Below, in pieces: positions 32,342 to 40,192 of a stretch of 64,000 nucleotides of DNA (position 1 is the stretch's first letter; each line of letters starts with the position of its first letter). The notes under the pieces are model-generated. The model had not been told where the DNA came from. It saw only the letters and a list, made by a program, of their open reading frames with translations, and did no database searches. The translations under genes were made by a program, and so were the position numbers. This stretch comes from Actinokineospora fastidiosa (lineage in GTDB: Bacteria > Actinomycetota > Actinomycetes > Mycobacteriales > Pseudonocardiaceae). The stretch lies in NCBI RefSeq assembly GCF_014648415.1, contig NZ_BMRB01000001.1:806001-870000 (forward strand). Reading direction: 5' to 3'.

Positions 32342-33517
32342 GACGAGCTGGTCCACCTCGACCGCGGTCGTGTAGTGGGCCAGCCCCACCCGGATCGCGC
32401 CGCCGACCTCGCCGACGCCGAGGGTGGCGAACACGCCGGTCGGGGTGTCGTCGGCGAAGGCGCAGATCCCGTGCTCGGCGAGGTCCTCGACCACCTCGGC
32501 GGCCTTGCGGTCGGCCACGGTGAAGGCCAGCGCGGGGATGCGGCGCATGGCGTCGCCGATGACCATGACGTGCCGCAGCTGGCGCAGGTCGCCGATCAGC
32601 CGCGACAGCAGGCCCGCCTGGTAGCTCTTGGCCGAGCTGATCGAGGTGGCGATGCGCTCGCGGCGGGTGCCGGTGGCGGCGTCGTCGAGCTCGGCGAGGT
32701 AGTCGACGGAGGCGACCAGGCCCGCCAGCATCGGGTAGGCGTGGCCGCCGAGTTCGAGCCTGCGCGGGCCGGTGGCGCGCGGGTCGAGCGAGCTGGCGGG
32801 CAGCCGGTCGATGGCGGCCGGGTCGGCGAAGACGAGCGCGGCCACCGCAGGCCCGCCCCACGCGCTCGCCGACACCGCGATCACGTCGGCGCCGAGCGCG
32901 GCGATGTCCATCGGGACGAAGGGGGCGGCCGACGAGGCGTCGACGACGACGAAGGCGCCCTGCTCCTTGGCCTGGGCGATGATCCTGGGCAGGTCGGGCC
33001 GGGTGCCGACCGCCCCGGACGCCGCGGTCACGGCGACGACCCTGGTGCGGTGCGAGATGAGGTTCTCGTACTGCCAGGCGGGCAGCTCGCAGGTCTCGAT
33101 GTCGATCTCGGCCCAGCGCACGGTCGCGCCCGCCCGCTGGGCCACGCGCAGCCACGGGACGGTGTTGGCCTGGTGGTCCAGCCGGGAGAGGGCGACCTCG
33201 TCGCCGATCAGCCAGCGCTCGCCCAGCGCCTCGGCCAGCCGGTCGAGCAGCACGGCCGGGTTGGGGCCGAGCACGACCCCGTTGGCGTCGCCGTTGACCA
33301 GGTCGGCCACGGCGCGGCGGGCGGCGTCCTCGATGGCCTCGGCGCGCTGCGAGGCCGGGAACAGCCCGCCCGGGCCGGACACCGGGGCGCGCAGCGCGGT
33401 CGACACCGCGGTCGCTACCTGTTCGGGCACTTGCATTCCGGCGGGCGAGTCCAGGTGCACCCAGCCGTCACCCAGCGCGGGGAACAGCCCGCGAATTCGA
33501 GCGACGTCGAAGGCCAT
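32324..33517 (-). CDS. Class-V aminotransferase/cysteine-desulfurase-like protein without the PLP lysine
   Basis: 397 residues from the ATG with TACGGT 7 nt upstream. Family landmarks: HLDSPAGMQVP (about 21-31), SRLDHQANTVPWL, PLP-ring Asp in FVVVDASSAAPF (D193), and the C-terminal GLAHYTTAVEVDQLV. The PLP-binding Lys expected in S-A-H/Y-K-W/F is Ala219 here (AVSASAWGGP, codon 32861-32863), and the usual S-N in VTAASGAVGT is changed too. The overall fold is that of the VC1184/Rv3778c group. As read it cannot form the internal aldimine, so it may be a pseudoenzyme or bind another ligand. Confidence 0.82.
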   Translation of the reverse strand: MAFDVARIRGLFPALGDGWVHLDSPAGMQVPEQVATAVSTALRAPVSGPGGLFPASQRAEAIEDAARRAVADLVNGDANGVVLGPNPAVLLDRLAEALGERWLIGDEVALSRLDHQANTVPWLRVAQRAGATVRWAEIDIETCELPAWQYENLISHRTRVVAVTAASGAVGTRPDLPRIIAQAKEQGAFVVVDASSAAPFVPMDIAALGADVIAVSASAWGGPAVAALVFADPAAIDRLPASSLDPRATGPRRLELGGHAYPMLAGLVASVDYLAELDDAATGTRRERIATSISSAKSYQAGLLSRLIGDLRQLRHVMVIGDAMRRIPALAFTVADRKAAEVVEDLAEHGICAFADDTPTGVFATLGVGEVGGAIRVGLAHYTTAVEVDQLVSALSR

Positions 33518-33524
33518 GCGCCAC

Positions 33525-33530
33525 ACCGTA
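33525..33530 (-). promoter_or_regulatory. Leaderless-type -10 (TACGGT) of the class-V protein gene
   Basis: TACGGT on the minus strand, 7 nt before the ATG at 33517. Confidence 0.5.
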
Positions 33531-33572
33531 CGCAGGTCCGCCATCGGTCGTTTCCCGGGTCCGCGGGGCGGC

Positions 33573-33578
33573 TACCCT
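33573..33578 (+). promoter_or_regulatory. Leaderless-type -10 (TACCCT) of bpa
   Basis: TACCCT, 7-nt spacer, ATG at 33586. It is back-to-back with the minus-strand -10 at 33525. Confidence 0.55.
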
Positions 33579-33585
33579 CGCACCC

Positions 33586-34125
33586 ATGAGCGAGCCCGGA
33601 CAGCGCGACGAGACCAACGAGCAGGCCCACCACGTGATGGTCGTGGGCCCGGACGGCTCCCCGCTCGGCGCCGCCCGCATCAACGAGGACGGCTCCGGCG
33701 AGTCGGTCGGCGACATGGTCGAGCAGCCCGCCAAGGTCATGCGGATCGGCACCATGATCAAGCAGCTGCTGGAGGAAGTGCGCGCCGCGCCGCTGGACGA
33801 GGCCAGCCGCAACCGCCTCCGCGAGATTCACACGCGCTCCATCAAGGAGCTCGAGGACGGGCTGGCGCCGGAGCTGGTGGAGGAGCTGGAGCGGCTGTCG
33901 CTGCCGTTCACCGAGGGCGGCACGCCGTCGGACGCGGAGCTGCGGATCGCCCAGGCGCAGCTGGTCGGCTGGCTCGAGGGGCTGTTCCACGGCATCCAGA
34001 CGGCGCTGTTCGCCCAGCAGATGGCGGCCCGCGTCCAGCTGGAGCAGATGCGCCGCGGCCTGCCCGCCGGTCAGGGCGCGACGCCGGAGGGTCCGAACCT
34101 GCGCGGGACGGGTCAGTACCTGTAG
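33586..34125 (+). CDS. bpa: Bacterial proteasome activator Bpa
   Basis: 179 residues, homologous in plan to M. tuberculosis Rv3780 (PafE/Bpa). The helical bundle core runs about 45-150 (VMRIGTMIKQLLEEVRAAPLDE, SIKELEDGLAPELVEELERL, GWLEGLFHGIQTALFAQQM). The last four residues are GQYL, the docking motif that opens the 20S proteasome gate. Disordered acidic N-terminus. Bpa forms a dodecameric ring and delivers unfolded proteins to the proteasome without ATP. Leaderless start; the 3' end overlaps the convergent pseG-type gene by 13 bp. Confidence 0.95.
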   Translation: MSEPGQRDETNEQAHHVMVVGPDGSPLGAARINEDGSGESVGDMVEQPAKVMRIGTMIKQLLEEVRAAPLDEASRNRLREIHTRSIKELEDGLAPELVEELERLSLPFTEGGTPSDAELRIAQAQLVGWLEGLFHGIQTALFAQQMAARVQLEQMRRGLPAGQGATPEGPNLRGTGQYL

Positions 34126-35882
34126 GTGAGGAAGGGCCGGTCCTCGGTCACCAGGCGGTAGCCCGCGCTGGCGAACAGCCGCCGGGACGCCGTGTTGTCG
34201 GCGTGCACGCGGGCCAGCAGCCGGGTGCCGGGGATCGTGTCCTGGGCGGCTTGGAGGATCGGGCGCGCGAGGCCGCGACCGCGCGCTTCCGGCGCGATCG
34301 TGATGCTGACCTCGACACCGTCCGGGACGGGGTCGAACCGGACCACGCCGACGGGGACGCCCGCCTCCTCGGCGATGAGCAGGCGCCGGTCCTGGGCGAG
34401 CCAGCGGCGGTGGGTCTCGGGCGAGACCGGGTCGGGGTTGACGGACCAGCGCCGGGTGCCGGGGTCGTTGCGCCAGGCGAGAAGCCGGTCGGCGTCGGCT
34501 GGGGTGGCCCGGCGAACGGTGAGCTGAGCGGCGGCGTCGAGGATGCGGCGGGCGCCGTGCCCGTCGACCGCTCGGCTGGCGGCCCGCGCGAGGTCGTGGC
34601 GGGCGGTGGGGGTGATGAGCAGGTGGTGGAGGGTGTCGACGGCGGCTGGGTCGGTGAGGTCGCCGAGCCCCGCGGCGAGGCCCTGGGCGACGGCGGCGGT
34701 GTAGTTGGGGACCTGGTTGTCGGCGATGACGGCCACCGCGGTGGGGACGCCTAGGCAGCACAGCTCGAGCAGGGTGACGCCCGCGGCGCTGATGACGAGG
34801 TCGGCGGAGGCGAGCAGGGCGGGCAGGTCGGGGTGGGGGCGGACGACCTCGATCTCGACGGGGGCCGAGCGCGCGGAGGGCGGGGCGCTGGCCTCGGCGG
34901 CGGGGGCAGGGCGGTGCCCTGCGGGCAGGTTGCCGGTCTCGATGGAGGCAAGGCGGCCAGCGAGCAGGCCGCCGGCCTCGGCGGAGGCGAGGTGGTCAAC
35001 GGGCAGTCCGCCGGTCTCGATGGGGGCAAGGCGGCCAGCGGGCAGGCCGCCGGTCTCGGCGGGGGCAAGGCGGTCAGCGGGCAGGCCGCCGGTCTCGGCG
35101 GAGGCGAGGCGGTCAGCGGGCAGGCCGCCGGCCTCGGCGGGGGCGAGGCGGTCGGCGGGCGGGCCGCCAGCCTCGGCGGGGGCGAGGCGATCAGCGGGCA
35201 GGTTGCTGGCCTCGGCGGAGGCAAGGCGATCAGCGGGCAGGCCGCCAGCCTCGGCGGAGGCAAGGCGGTCGGGTGGGTCGCCAGGCTCCACGGTGGTGGG
35301 TGCGGGGAAGCGGGGGAATCTGGTGGCGGTGGGGTTCAGGGGTGTGGTGGAGACGGCGGTGATGTGTAGGGGGAGGTTGGTGGCGTGGAGTGCTGCCACG
35401 GCTGCCGATACGGCCTGAGACGTTGTGCCGCCGCCCATTGAGACCACGACGCGGGGGTGGGGGGACGGGGTGGGGTGGGAGCGTCGGGTGCGGACGGCGG
35501 TGCGGATGGGGGCGTAGGTGGGGCCGCGGAGGATCAAGGGGGTGCCGTCGGCCGGGCGGGGGGTGGGGGCGAGGTTGCAGTCGACGGCCACGTCGGCCTT
35601 GCGGCGGCCGTGGGGGCCGTCTTCGAGGGAGACCAGGCGGGCTTCCGGCGGGGTGATGGCGCCGTAGTGGTCGATCAGGACGATGTCGGCGTCGGTCCAG
35701 TCCGGGCGGATCTCCACACCCAGGGTGGTCAGGTGGGTGGTGAGCCAGTCGACGCCGGTGAGGGTGCCGGTCAGGGTCACCGTCCAGCCTCGGGCCACCG
35801 CCTCCTCCGCGATCGCCACGCACCTGGCCAGGTGGCCCGCGCCGATGGTGGGGTTCGCGTCGGCGCGGAGGAGGAGTCTCAC
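34113..35882 (-). CDS. pseG: PseG-like UDP-sugar hydrolase fused to a PseH-like N-acetyltransferase, split by a 9-copy repeat
   Basis: 589 residues. Residues 1-200 are the first lobe of a PseG/MurG-like glycosyl hydrolase-transferase (LLLRADANPTIGAGHLARC; DADIVLIDHYG; VVVSMGGGTTSQAV). Residues 205-321 are nine 13-residue repeats of the type DRLASAEAGGLPA. Residues about 345-440 are the second lobe (SADLVISAAGVTLLELCCLGVP). Residues about 450-589 are a GNAT domain (LTVRRATPADADRLLAWRND; EARGRGLARPILQAA). This combines two steps of pseudaminic acid synthesis: acetylation of the 4-amine and removal of UDP. GTG start overlaps the pseF-like stop (GTGA). Confidence 0.82.
   Translation of the reverse strand: MRLLLRADANPTIGAGHLARCVAIAEEAVARGWTVTLTGTLTGVDWLTTHLTTLGVEIRPDWTDADIVLIDHYGAITPPEARLVSLEDGPHGRRKADVAVDCNLAPTPRPADGTPLILRGPTYAPIRTAVRTRRSHPTPSPHPRVVVSMGGGTTSQAVSAAVAALHATNLPLHITAVSTTPLNPTATRFPRFPAPTTVEPGDPPDRLASAEAGGLPADRLASAEASNLPADRLAPAEAGGPPADRLAPAEAGGLPADRLASAETGGLPADRLAPAETGGLPAGRLAPIETGGLPVDHLASAEAGGLLAGRLASIETGNLPAGHRPAPAAEASAPPSARSAPVEIEVVRPHPDLPALLASADLVISAAGVTLLELCCLGVPTAVAVIADNQVPNYTAAVAQGLAAGLGDLTDPAAVDTLHHLLITPTARHDLARAASRAVDGHGARRILDAAAQLTVRRATPADADRLLAWRNDPGTRRWSVNPDPVSPETHRRWLAQDRRLLIAEEAGVPVGVVRFDPVPDGVEVSITIAPEARGRGLARPILQAAQDTIPGTRLLARVHADNTASRRLFASAGYRLVTEDRPFLTYRY
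34920..35270. repeat. Nine 39-bp tandem repeats inside the pseG-type gene
   Basis: Nine in-frame units of 39 bp encode DRLA-(S/P)-AE-(A/T)-GG-LPA variants (minus strand). Units are near-identical in the middle and drift at the low-coordinate edge (GRLAPIETGGLPV, DHLASAEAGGLLA, GRLASIETGNLPA). The array lies at the junction of the two lobes of the PseG domain. Confidence 0.95.
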
Positions 35883-36586
35883 GGGCTTGCCTGCTCGACG
35901 TGCGCGTTCCTGGCCGCGACCGACGGGTGGGCCCGCAGGTACGCCACCACGTCCCGCATGCGGGGCTCGCCCAGGGCCGCGACCACCGTCTCGATGACCG
36001 CCGCGTCCTCCGGGGTGTCGAGGGTGACGCGCAGGTCGGACGCGTCGGGGCTGGCGACCACGCCCGCGCACCGGTACCGCGGATCGGTGTAGACGCCGCT
36101 GGTCACGTGTTCGCGGTGGGGTCCGTCGGGCACGGCGGCCTGGGCGAAGAGGACATCCGTGCGGACGACCTCGGCGTCGTAGCCGCGGGGCATCGTGCGG
36201 ACCAGGGTGTTGCTGACGTAGTCCACCGACGGGTCGGCCCGCCAGAGCCCCACCACCTGGTCGAGCACGCCGGGGTCGAGCAGCGGGCAGTCGGCGGTCA
36301 GGCGCAGCACGGCGTCGCACGGGAACCGGTCGGCGGCCATGAGGAAGCGGGCGAGGACGTCGTCGAGCGGGCCGCGGACCACCTCGGCGTCGGCGGCGAG
36401 GGCGATCGGGTCGTCCGAGGGGTCGTCCGAGGTCGCGACGATGACGCGGTCGACGGCGGCGCGGTGGGCCGCGCGGACGACCCAGTCCAGCACCGGGCGG
36501 CCGCCGAGGTCGCGCAGGACCTTGCCGGGCAACCGGGTGGAGGACATGCGGGCCTGGATGACCGCGTTCACGCGCACGGATGCCAT
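35879..36586 (-). CDS. pseF: CMP-nonulosonate cytidylyltransferase (PseF/SpsF-like)
   Basis: 235 residues. The nucleotidyltransferase N-terminus VNAVIQARMSSTRLPGKVL (about 6-24) is diagnostic, followed by VIVATSDDPSDDPIA, LRLTADCPLLDP and the SNTLVRTMPRGYDAEVV/REHVTSGVY motifs shared with SpsF and PseF. It activates the finished nonulosonic acid with CTP. Upstream gene of the pseG fusion in a two-gene operon, divergent from pseB across 40 bp. SpsF-like proteins occur in other sugar pathways; the pseudaminate assignment comes from the neighbours. Confidence 0.8.
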   Translation of the reverse strand: MASVRVNAVIQARMSSTRLPGKVLRDLGGRPVLDWVVRAAHRAAVDRVIVATSDDPSDDPIALAADAEVVRGPLDDVLARFLMAADRFPCDAVLRLTADCPLLDPGVLDQVVGLWRADPSVDYVSNTLVRTMPRGYDAEVVRTDVLFAQAAVPDGPHREHVTSGVYTDPRYRCAGVVASPDASDLRVTLDTPEDAAVIETVVAALGEPRMRDVVAYLRAHPSVAARNAHVEQASP

Positions 36587-36626
36587 GATGGCGCACCCGG
36601 TAGTCAAACCGACGCGGAGGGTGAAC

Positions 36627-37604
36627 ATGCTCGACGGCGCCAGCATCCTGCTGACGGGCGGCACCGGCTCGTTCGGCCGCGCGTTCATCGCCCACGCCCT
36701 CGCCGAGCTGGACCCGGCGAAGGTGATCGTGCTCAGCCGTGACGAGCTCAAGCAGTACGAGGCGCGCAGGCAGTTCGGCGACGATCCCCGGCTGCGCTGG
36801 TTCATCGGCGACATCCGCGACAGACGCAGACTCGAACGGGCCATGCGCGGCGTCGACTACGTCGTCCACGCCGCCGCCCTCAAGCAGGTCGACACCGGCG
36901 AGTACAACGCCTTCGAGTTCGTGCGCACCAACGTGCACGGCTCCCAGAACGTCATCGAGGCCGCCATCGACTGCGGCGTGAAGCGGGTCGTGGCGCTGTC
37001 GACGGACAAGGCGTCGAGCCCGATCAACCTCTACGGCGCCACCAAGCTGTGCGCGGACCGGATGTTCATCAGCGCCAACCACTACGCCGCCGGGCACCCC
37101 ACCCGGTTCGCGGTCGTGCGCTACGGCAACGTGATGGGCTCGCGGGGCAGCGTCATCCCGTACTTCCGAGGCCTGGCCGAGCGCGGGGAGACGCTGCCGA
37201 TCACCGACAAGCGGATGACCCGCTTCTGGATCACGCTGCCGCAGGCCGTCCGGTTCGTCGTGGACACCTTCGCGCTGATGCGCGGCGGCGAGCTGTACGT
37301 GCCGCGCATCCCGAGCATGCGCCTGGTCGACCTCGCCCGCGCGATCGCCCCGCACTGCCCGACGCGCGAGATCGGCGTGCGGCCGGGCGAGAAGCTGCAC
37401 GAGGAGATGATCGCGCCCGACGAGTCCCGCAGGACCCTGCTGCACGGCGACCGCTACATCGTCATGCCGCACATCGCGGGCTGGGGCTACGAGCCGCCCG
37501 CCGCGGGCGTGCCGGTGCCCGACGGGTTCGCCTACCGCTCCGACACCAACGACCTCTGGCTGGACGAGGACTCGCTGCGCACGCTGGTCGACGCGCATGG
37601 CTGA
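36627..37604 (+). CDS. pseB: UDP-GlcNAc 4,6-dehydratase (inverting), PseB
   Basis: 325 residues from the ATG with GGAGGG 6 nt upstream. SDR fold: TGGTGSFGRAF NAD-binding loop (about 9-19), DELKQYEARRQF, HAAALKQVDTGEYN, STDKASSPINLYGATK (catalytic Tyr-x3-Lys with the Asp-Lys variant typical of PseB), RYGNVMGSRGSVIP. It makes UDP-4-keto-6-deoxy-L-AltNAc, the first step to pseudaminic acid. The stop overlaps pseC by 8 bp. Confidence 0.92.
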   Translation: MLDGASILLTGGTGSFGRAFIAHALAELDPAKVIVLSRDELKQYEARRQFGDDPRLRWFIGDIRDRRRLERAMRGVDYVVHAAALKQVDTGEYNAFEFVRTNVHGSQNVIEAAIDCGVKRVVALSTDKASSPINLYGATKLCADRMFISANHYAAGHPTRFAVVRYGNVMGSRGSVIPYFRGLAERGETLPITDKRMTRFWITLPQAVRFVVDTFALMRGGELYVPRIPSMRLVDLARAIAPHCPTREIGVRPGEKLHEEMIAPDESRRTLLHGDRYIVMPHIAGWGYEPPAAGVPVPDGFAYRSDTNDLWLDEDSLRTLVDAHG

Positions 37605-38715
37605 GGTGCTCCCCTACGGCCGCCAGTCCGTCGACGAGTCCGACGTCGCCGCCGTCACCGCCGTGCTGCGCGGCGACTGGCTCACCACCGGCCCCGCCGT
37701 CGAGCGGTTCGAGGCCGACCTGGCCGCGTGGACCGGCGCGCCCGCCGTCGCCGTCACCTCCGGCACGGCCGCGCTGCACGTCGCCTACGCGGCGGCGGGC
37801 GTCGGCCAGGGCGACGAGGTGGTGTGCTCGCCGATGACGTTCGTGGCCACCGCCGCCTGCGCCGCTCTGCGCGGCGCGCGAGTGGTGTTCGCCGACGTCG
37901 AGGACGAGACGCTGACCCTGGACCCGGCCGCGGTGGCCACCACCGCCCGCACGCGGGTCGTCGCCGCCGTGGACTACGCGGGCCACCCCGCCGACTACGA
38001 CGCCCTGCGCCGCGTCCAGGGCGACGCCCTGCTGCTGGCCGACGCCGCGCACTCCGTCGGCGGGACGTGGCGGGGCCGCCCGGTCGGCTCGCTGGCCGAC
38101 CTGACCACGTTCTCCTTCTTCCCCACCAAGAACCTCACCACCGGCGAGGGTGGCGCGGTGGTGTCGGCCGATCCCGCCCTGCTGGCGCGGGCCCGCCGCT
38201 TCCGCAACCACGGCCTGGTCCGCGACCGCGCCGAGCAGCGCTTCCCCGACGAGGGCGGCTGGCACCAGGAAGTGCACGAGTTCGGCCTCAACTACCGCCT
38301 GCCGGACGTGCTCTGCGCGCTCGGCAGCAGCCAGCTCCGCCGCCTGCCCGCCTTCAAGGCCCGCCGCGCCGCCGTCGCCGAGCGCTACCGCGACGGATTG
38401 GCCGACCTGCCCGGGCTGCGCCTGCCGACCCGGCGGCCGGAGGCCGACCCCGTGTGGCACCTGTACGCCGTGCGCGTCCTGGAGGGCCGCCGCAGGGCCC
38501 TGTACGACCACCTGCGGGCCGCGGGCATCGGGGTGCAGGTGAACTACATCCCCGCGTACTGGCACCCCGTCTTCGCCGACCTGGGCTACCGGCGCGGCCT
38601 GTGCCCGGTCGCCGAGCGGTTCTACGCCGAGCAGCTGTCCCTGCCGCTGTTCCCCGACCTCGTCGACGCCGACGTCGACCGCGTCATCGCGGCCGTCCGC
38701 GCCTTCTTCGCCTAG
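37597..38715 (+). CDS. pseC: UDP-4-keto-sugar aminotransferase, PseC
   Basis: 372 residues, DegT/DnrJ/EryC1 family. LPYGRQSVDESDVAAVTAVLRGDWLTTGP start, SGTAALHVAYAA, PMTFVATAACA, and PLP lysine in FSFFPTKNLTTGEGGAV. The C-terminal HxVxWYxIPxYWHP-type segment (VNYIPAYWHPVF) fits PseC. It aminates C4 of the PseB product. Coupled to pseB by an 8-bp overlap. The TAG stop overlaps the convergent pseI stop by 4 bp. Confidence 0.92.
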   Translation: MAEVLPYGRQSVDESDVAAVTAVLRGDWLTTGPAVERFEADLAAWTGAPAVAVTSGTAALHVAYAAAGVGQGDEVVCSPMTFVATAACAALRGARVVFADVEDETLTLDPAAVATTARTRVVAAVDYAGHPADYDALRRVQGDALLLADAAHSVGGTWRGRPVGSLADLTTFSFFPTKNLTTGEGGAVVSADPALLARARRFRNHGLVRDRAEQRFPDEGGWHQEVHEFGLNYRLPDVLCALGSSQLRRLPAFKARRAAVAERYRDGLADLPGLRLPTRRPEADPVWHLYAVRVLEGRRRALYDHLRAAGIGVQVNYIPAYWHPVFADLGYRRGLCPVAERFYAEQLSLPLFPDLVDADVDRVIAAVRAFFA

Positions 38716-39755
38716 ACCAGGTCCCAGCTCAGCGGCGTGCCCCGGGCGACGTCGGCGCGGAACGCGCGGCCGAGCACGGTCTCCAGCGCGGCGGGCGGCA
38801 GGCCCCCGGCCGGGCGGATGGACCGCACGTTGTCGCGGGACACCGCCTCCCCGGCCCGCACGTCGGCCACGACGTACAGCGACCGGCGGAACCGCAGCCC
38901 CTCCCGCTCGCTCGGCCGCGGCCCCACGCGGCCCTCCCCCAGCGCCGACCACGCCCGCTCGCTCTCCACGACCAGCGCGGCCAGCTCGGCGGGCTCCAGC
39001 GAGAACGCGCTGTCCACGCCGCCGTCGGCGCGGGAGAGCGTCACGTGCTTCTCGATCAGGCACGCGCCCAGCGCCACGGCCGCCAGCGGCACGCCGATCC
39101 CGGGCGTGTGGTCGGACAGCCCCACCAGCGCGCCGGTCGCGGCCAGCAGCGGCAGCCCGCGCAGGTCGGTCTCGCTCGGGTCGGCGGGGTAGGCCGCCGT
39201 GCATCCCAGGACGACGATCTGGTCGTTGCCCGCCGCCCTGGCCGTCTCCACGGCCGCGGACACCTCGGCGAGCGTCCCCATGCCGGTGGAGATGATCAGC
39301 GGCTTGCCCGTGCGCGCGCACAGCTCGATCAGCGGCAGGTCCACCAGCTCGGACGAGGCGATCTTGTACGCCGGGGCGTCCAGCGACTCCAGCAGTTCCA
39401 CGGCGGTGGGGTCGAACGGGCTGGAGAACACCGTCAGCCCGCGCGACCGCGCCCGCGCGAACAGCGGCCCGTGCCACTCCCACGGGGTGTGCGCGCGGCG
39501 GTAGAGCGAGTACAGCGTCTCCCCGCCCCAGAGCGCGTGCCCGTCGGAGACGCGGAACTCCGGCCGGTCGACGTCGATGGTGATCGTGTCGGCGGTGTAG
39601 GTCTGCAGCTTGAGCGCCTGGGCCCCGGAGTCGGCCACGGCGTCGACGATCGCCAGCGCGCGCTCCAGCGAGCCGTTGTGGTTGCCCGACATCTCGGCCA
39701 CGACGAACGGCCGGTGGCCGGGCCCGACCCGGTGGCCGCCGATGCGCACGCTCAC
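38712..39755 (-). CDS. pseI: Pseudaminic acid synthase, PseI (NeuB family)
   Basis: 347 residues. NeuB TIM barrel with FVVAEMSGNHNGSLERA (about 17-33), ALKLQTYTADTITID, FSSPFDPTAVELLE, KIASSELVDLPLI, GLSDHTPGIGVPLAAVALGA and EKHVTLSR, followed by a C-terminal SAF/antifreeze-like domain (about 280-345). The ETLYSLYRRAHTPWEWH segment favours PseI over sialate or legionaminate synthases. It condenses the 6-deoxy-AltdiNAc with phosphoenolpyruvate. It overlaps the coiled-coil gene by GTGA. Confidence 0.92.
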   Translation of the reverse strand: MSVRIGGHRVGPGHRPFVVAEMSGNHNGSLERALAIVDAVADSGAQALKLQTYTADTITIDVDRPEFRVSDGHALWGGETLYSLYRRAHTPWEWHGPLFARARSRGLTVFSSPFDPTAVELLESLDAPAYKIASSELVDLPLIELCARTGKPLIISTGMGTLAEVSAAVETARAAGNDQIVVLGCTAAYPADPSETDLRGLPLLAATGALVGLSDHTPGIGVPLAAVALGACLIEKHVTLSRADGGVDSAFSLEPAELAALVVESERAWSALGEGRVGPRPSEREGLRFRRSLYVVADVRAGEAVSRDNVRSIRPAGGLPPAALETVLGRAFRADVARGTPLSWDLV

Positions 39756-40189
39756 GCGAGCCGCTCCTCCAGCCTGCCGAGCCGTTCCTCGTACTGGGCC
39801 ACGCCGGTCAGCCGCACCCGGATCCGGGCGTGCTCGCGGCGGATCTCATCGATGAGCGAGCGGGCGGGCGCGGCCTCGGTGTCGCGCCACGCCGGGCCCG
39901 CCGCGATCAGGTCGTCGAGTTCGGCCAGCCGGGCCTCCAGGGCCGCGACCTGCGGGATGACCCGCTCCAGCTCGTTGGCCGTCCAGCCGTGCACGCGCTC
40001 GACCTCGGCCAGCCTGCGCTCGTGCTCGTCGATGCGGCGGTCGTGGTGGGCGCGCTCCTCGGCGAAGCGCCGCTCGTGCTCGGCGAGCCGGTGGCCGACG
40101 GCGAGGTCGATCCGGAAGTCGATCAGCCGGGCGACACGCTCGGCGAGGCGGCCGCGGACGGCGGCGACGGTTTCCCGCATGGGTCTCAT
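39752..40189 (-). CDS. Coiled-coil protein in the pse locus
   Basis: 145 residues, almost entirely charged heptad-like helix (RLAEHERRFAEERAHHDRR, EHERRLAEVERVHGW, VAALEARLAELDDLIA). No membrane segment or known domain. It sits between the sialyltransferase-like gene (3 bp upstream) and pseI (GTGA overlap), so it is made with them. It may scaffold or regulate the glycosylation enzymes; no homologous function is known to me. Confidence 0.7.
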   Translation of the reverse strand: MRPMRETVAAVRGRLAERVARLIDFRIDLAVGHRLAEHERRFAEERAHHDRRIDEHERRLAEVERVHGWTANELERVIPQVAALEARLAELDDLIAAGPAWRDTEAAPARSLIDEIRREHARIRVRLTGVAQYEERLGRLEERLA

Positions 40190-40192
40190 CCC

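Noticed and set aside
34113-37598. A continuous minus-strand frame of over 1100 codons covering pseG, pseF and the antisense of pseB
   Set aside because: Its 5' part lies opposite pseB, whose SDR motifs are unmistakable; the true start of the fusion is the GTG at 35882.
36627-39755. Legionaminic or sialic acid pathway instead of pseudaminic acid
   Set aside because: The dehydratase has the inverting PseB pattern, a PseG-type hydrolase is present rather than a NeuC-type epimerase, and the synthase carries a PseI-like middle segment; the exact product still needs chemistry.
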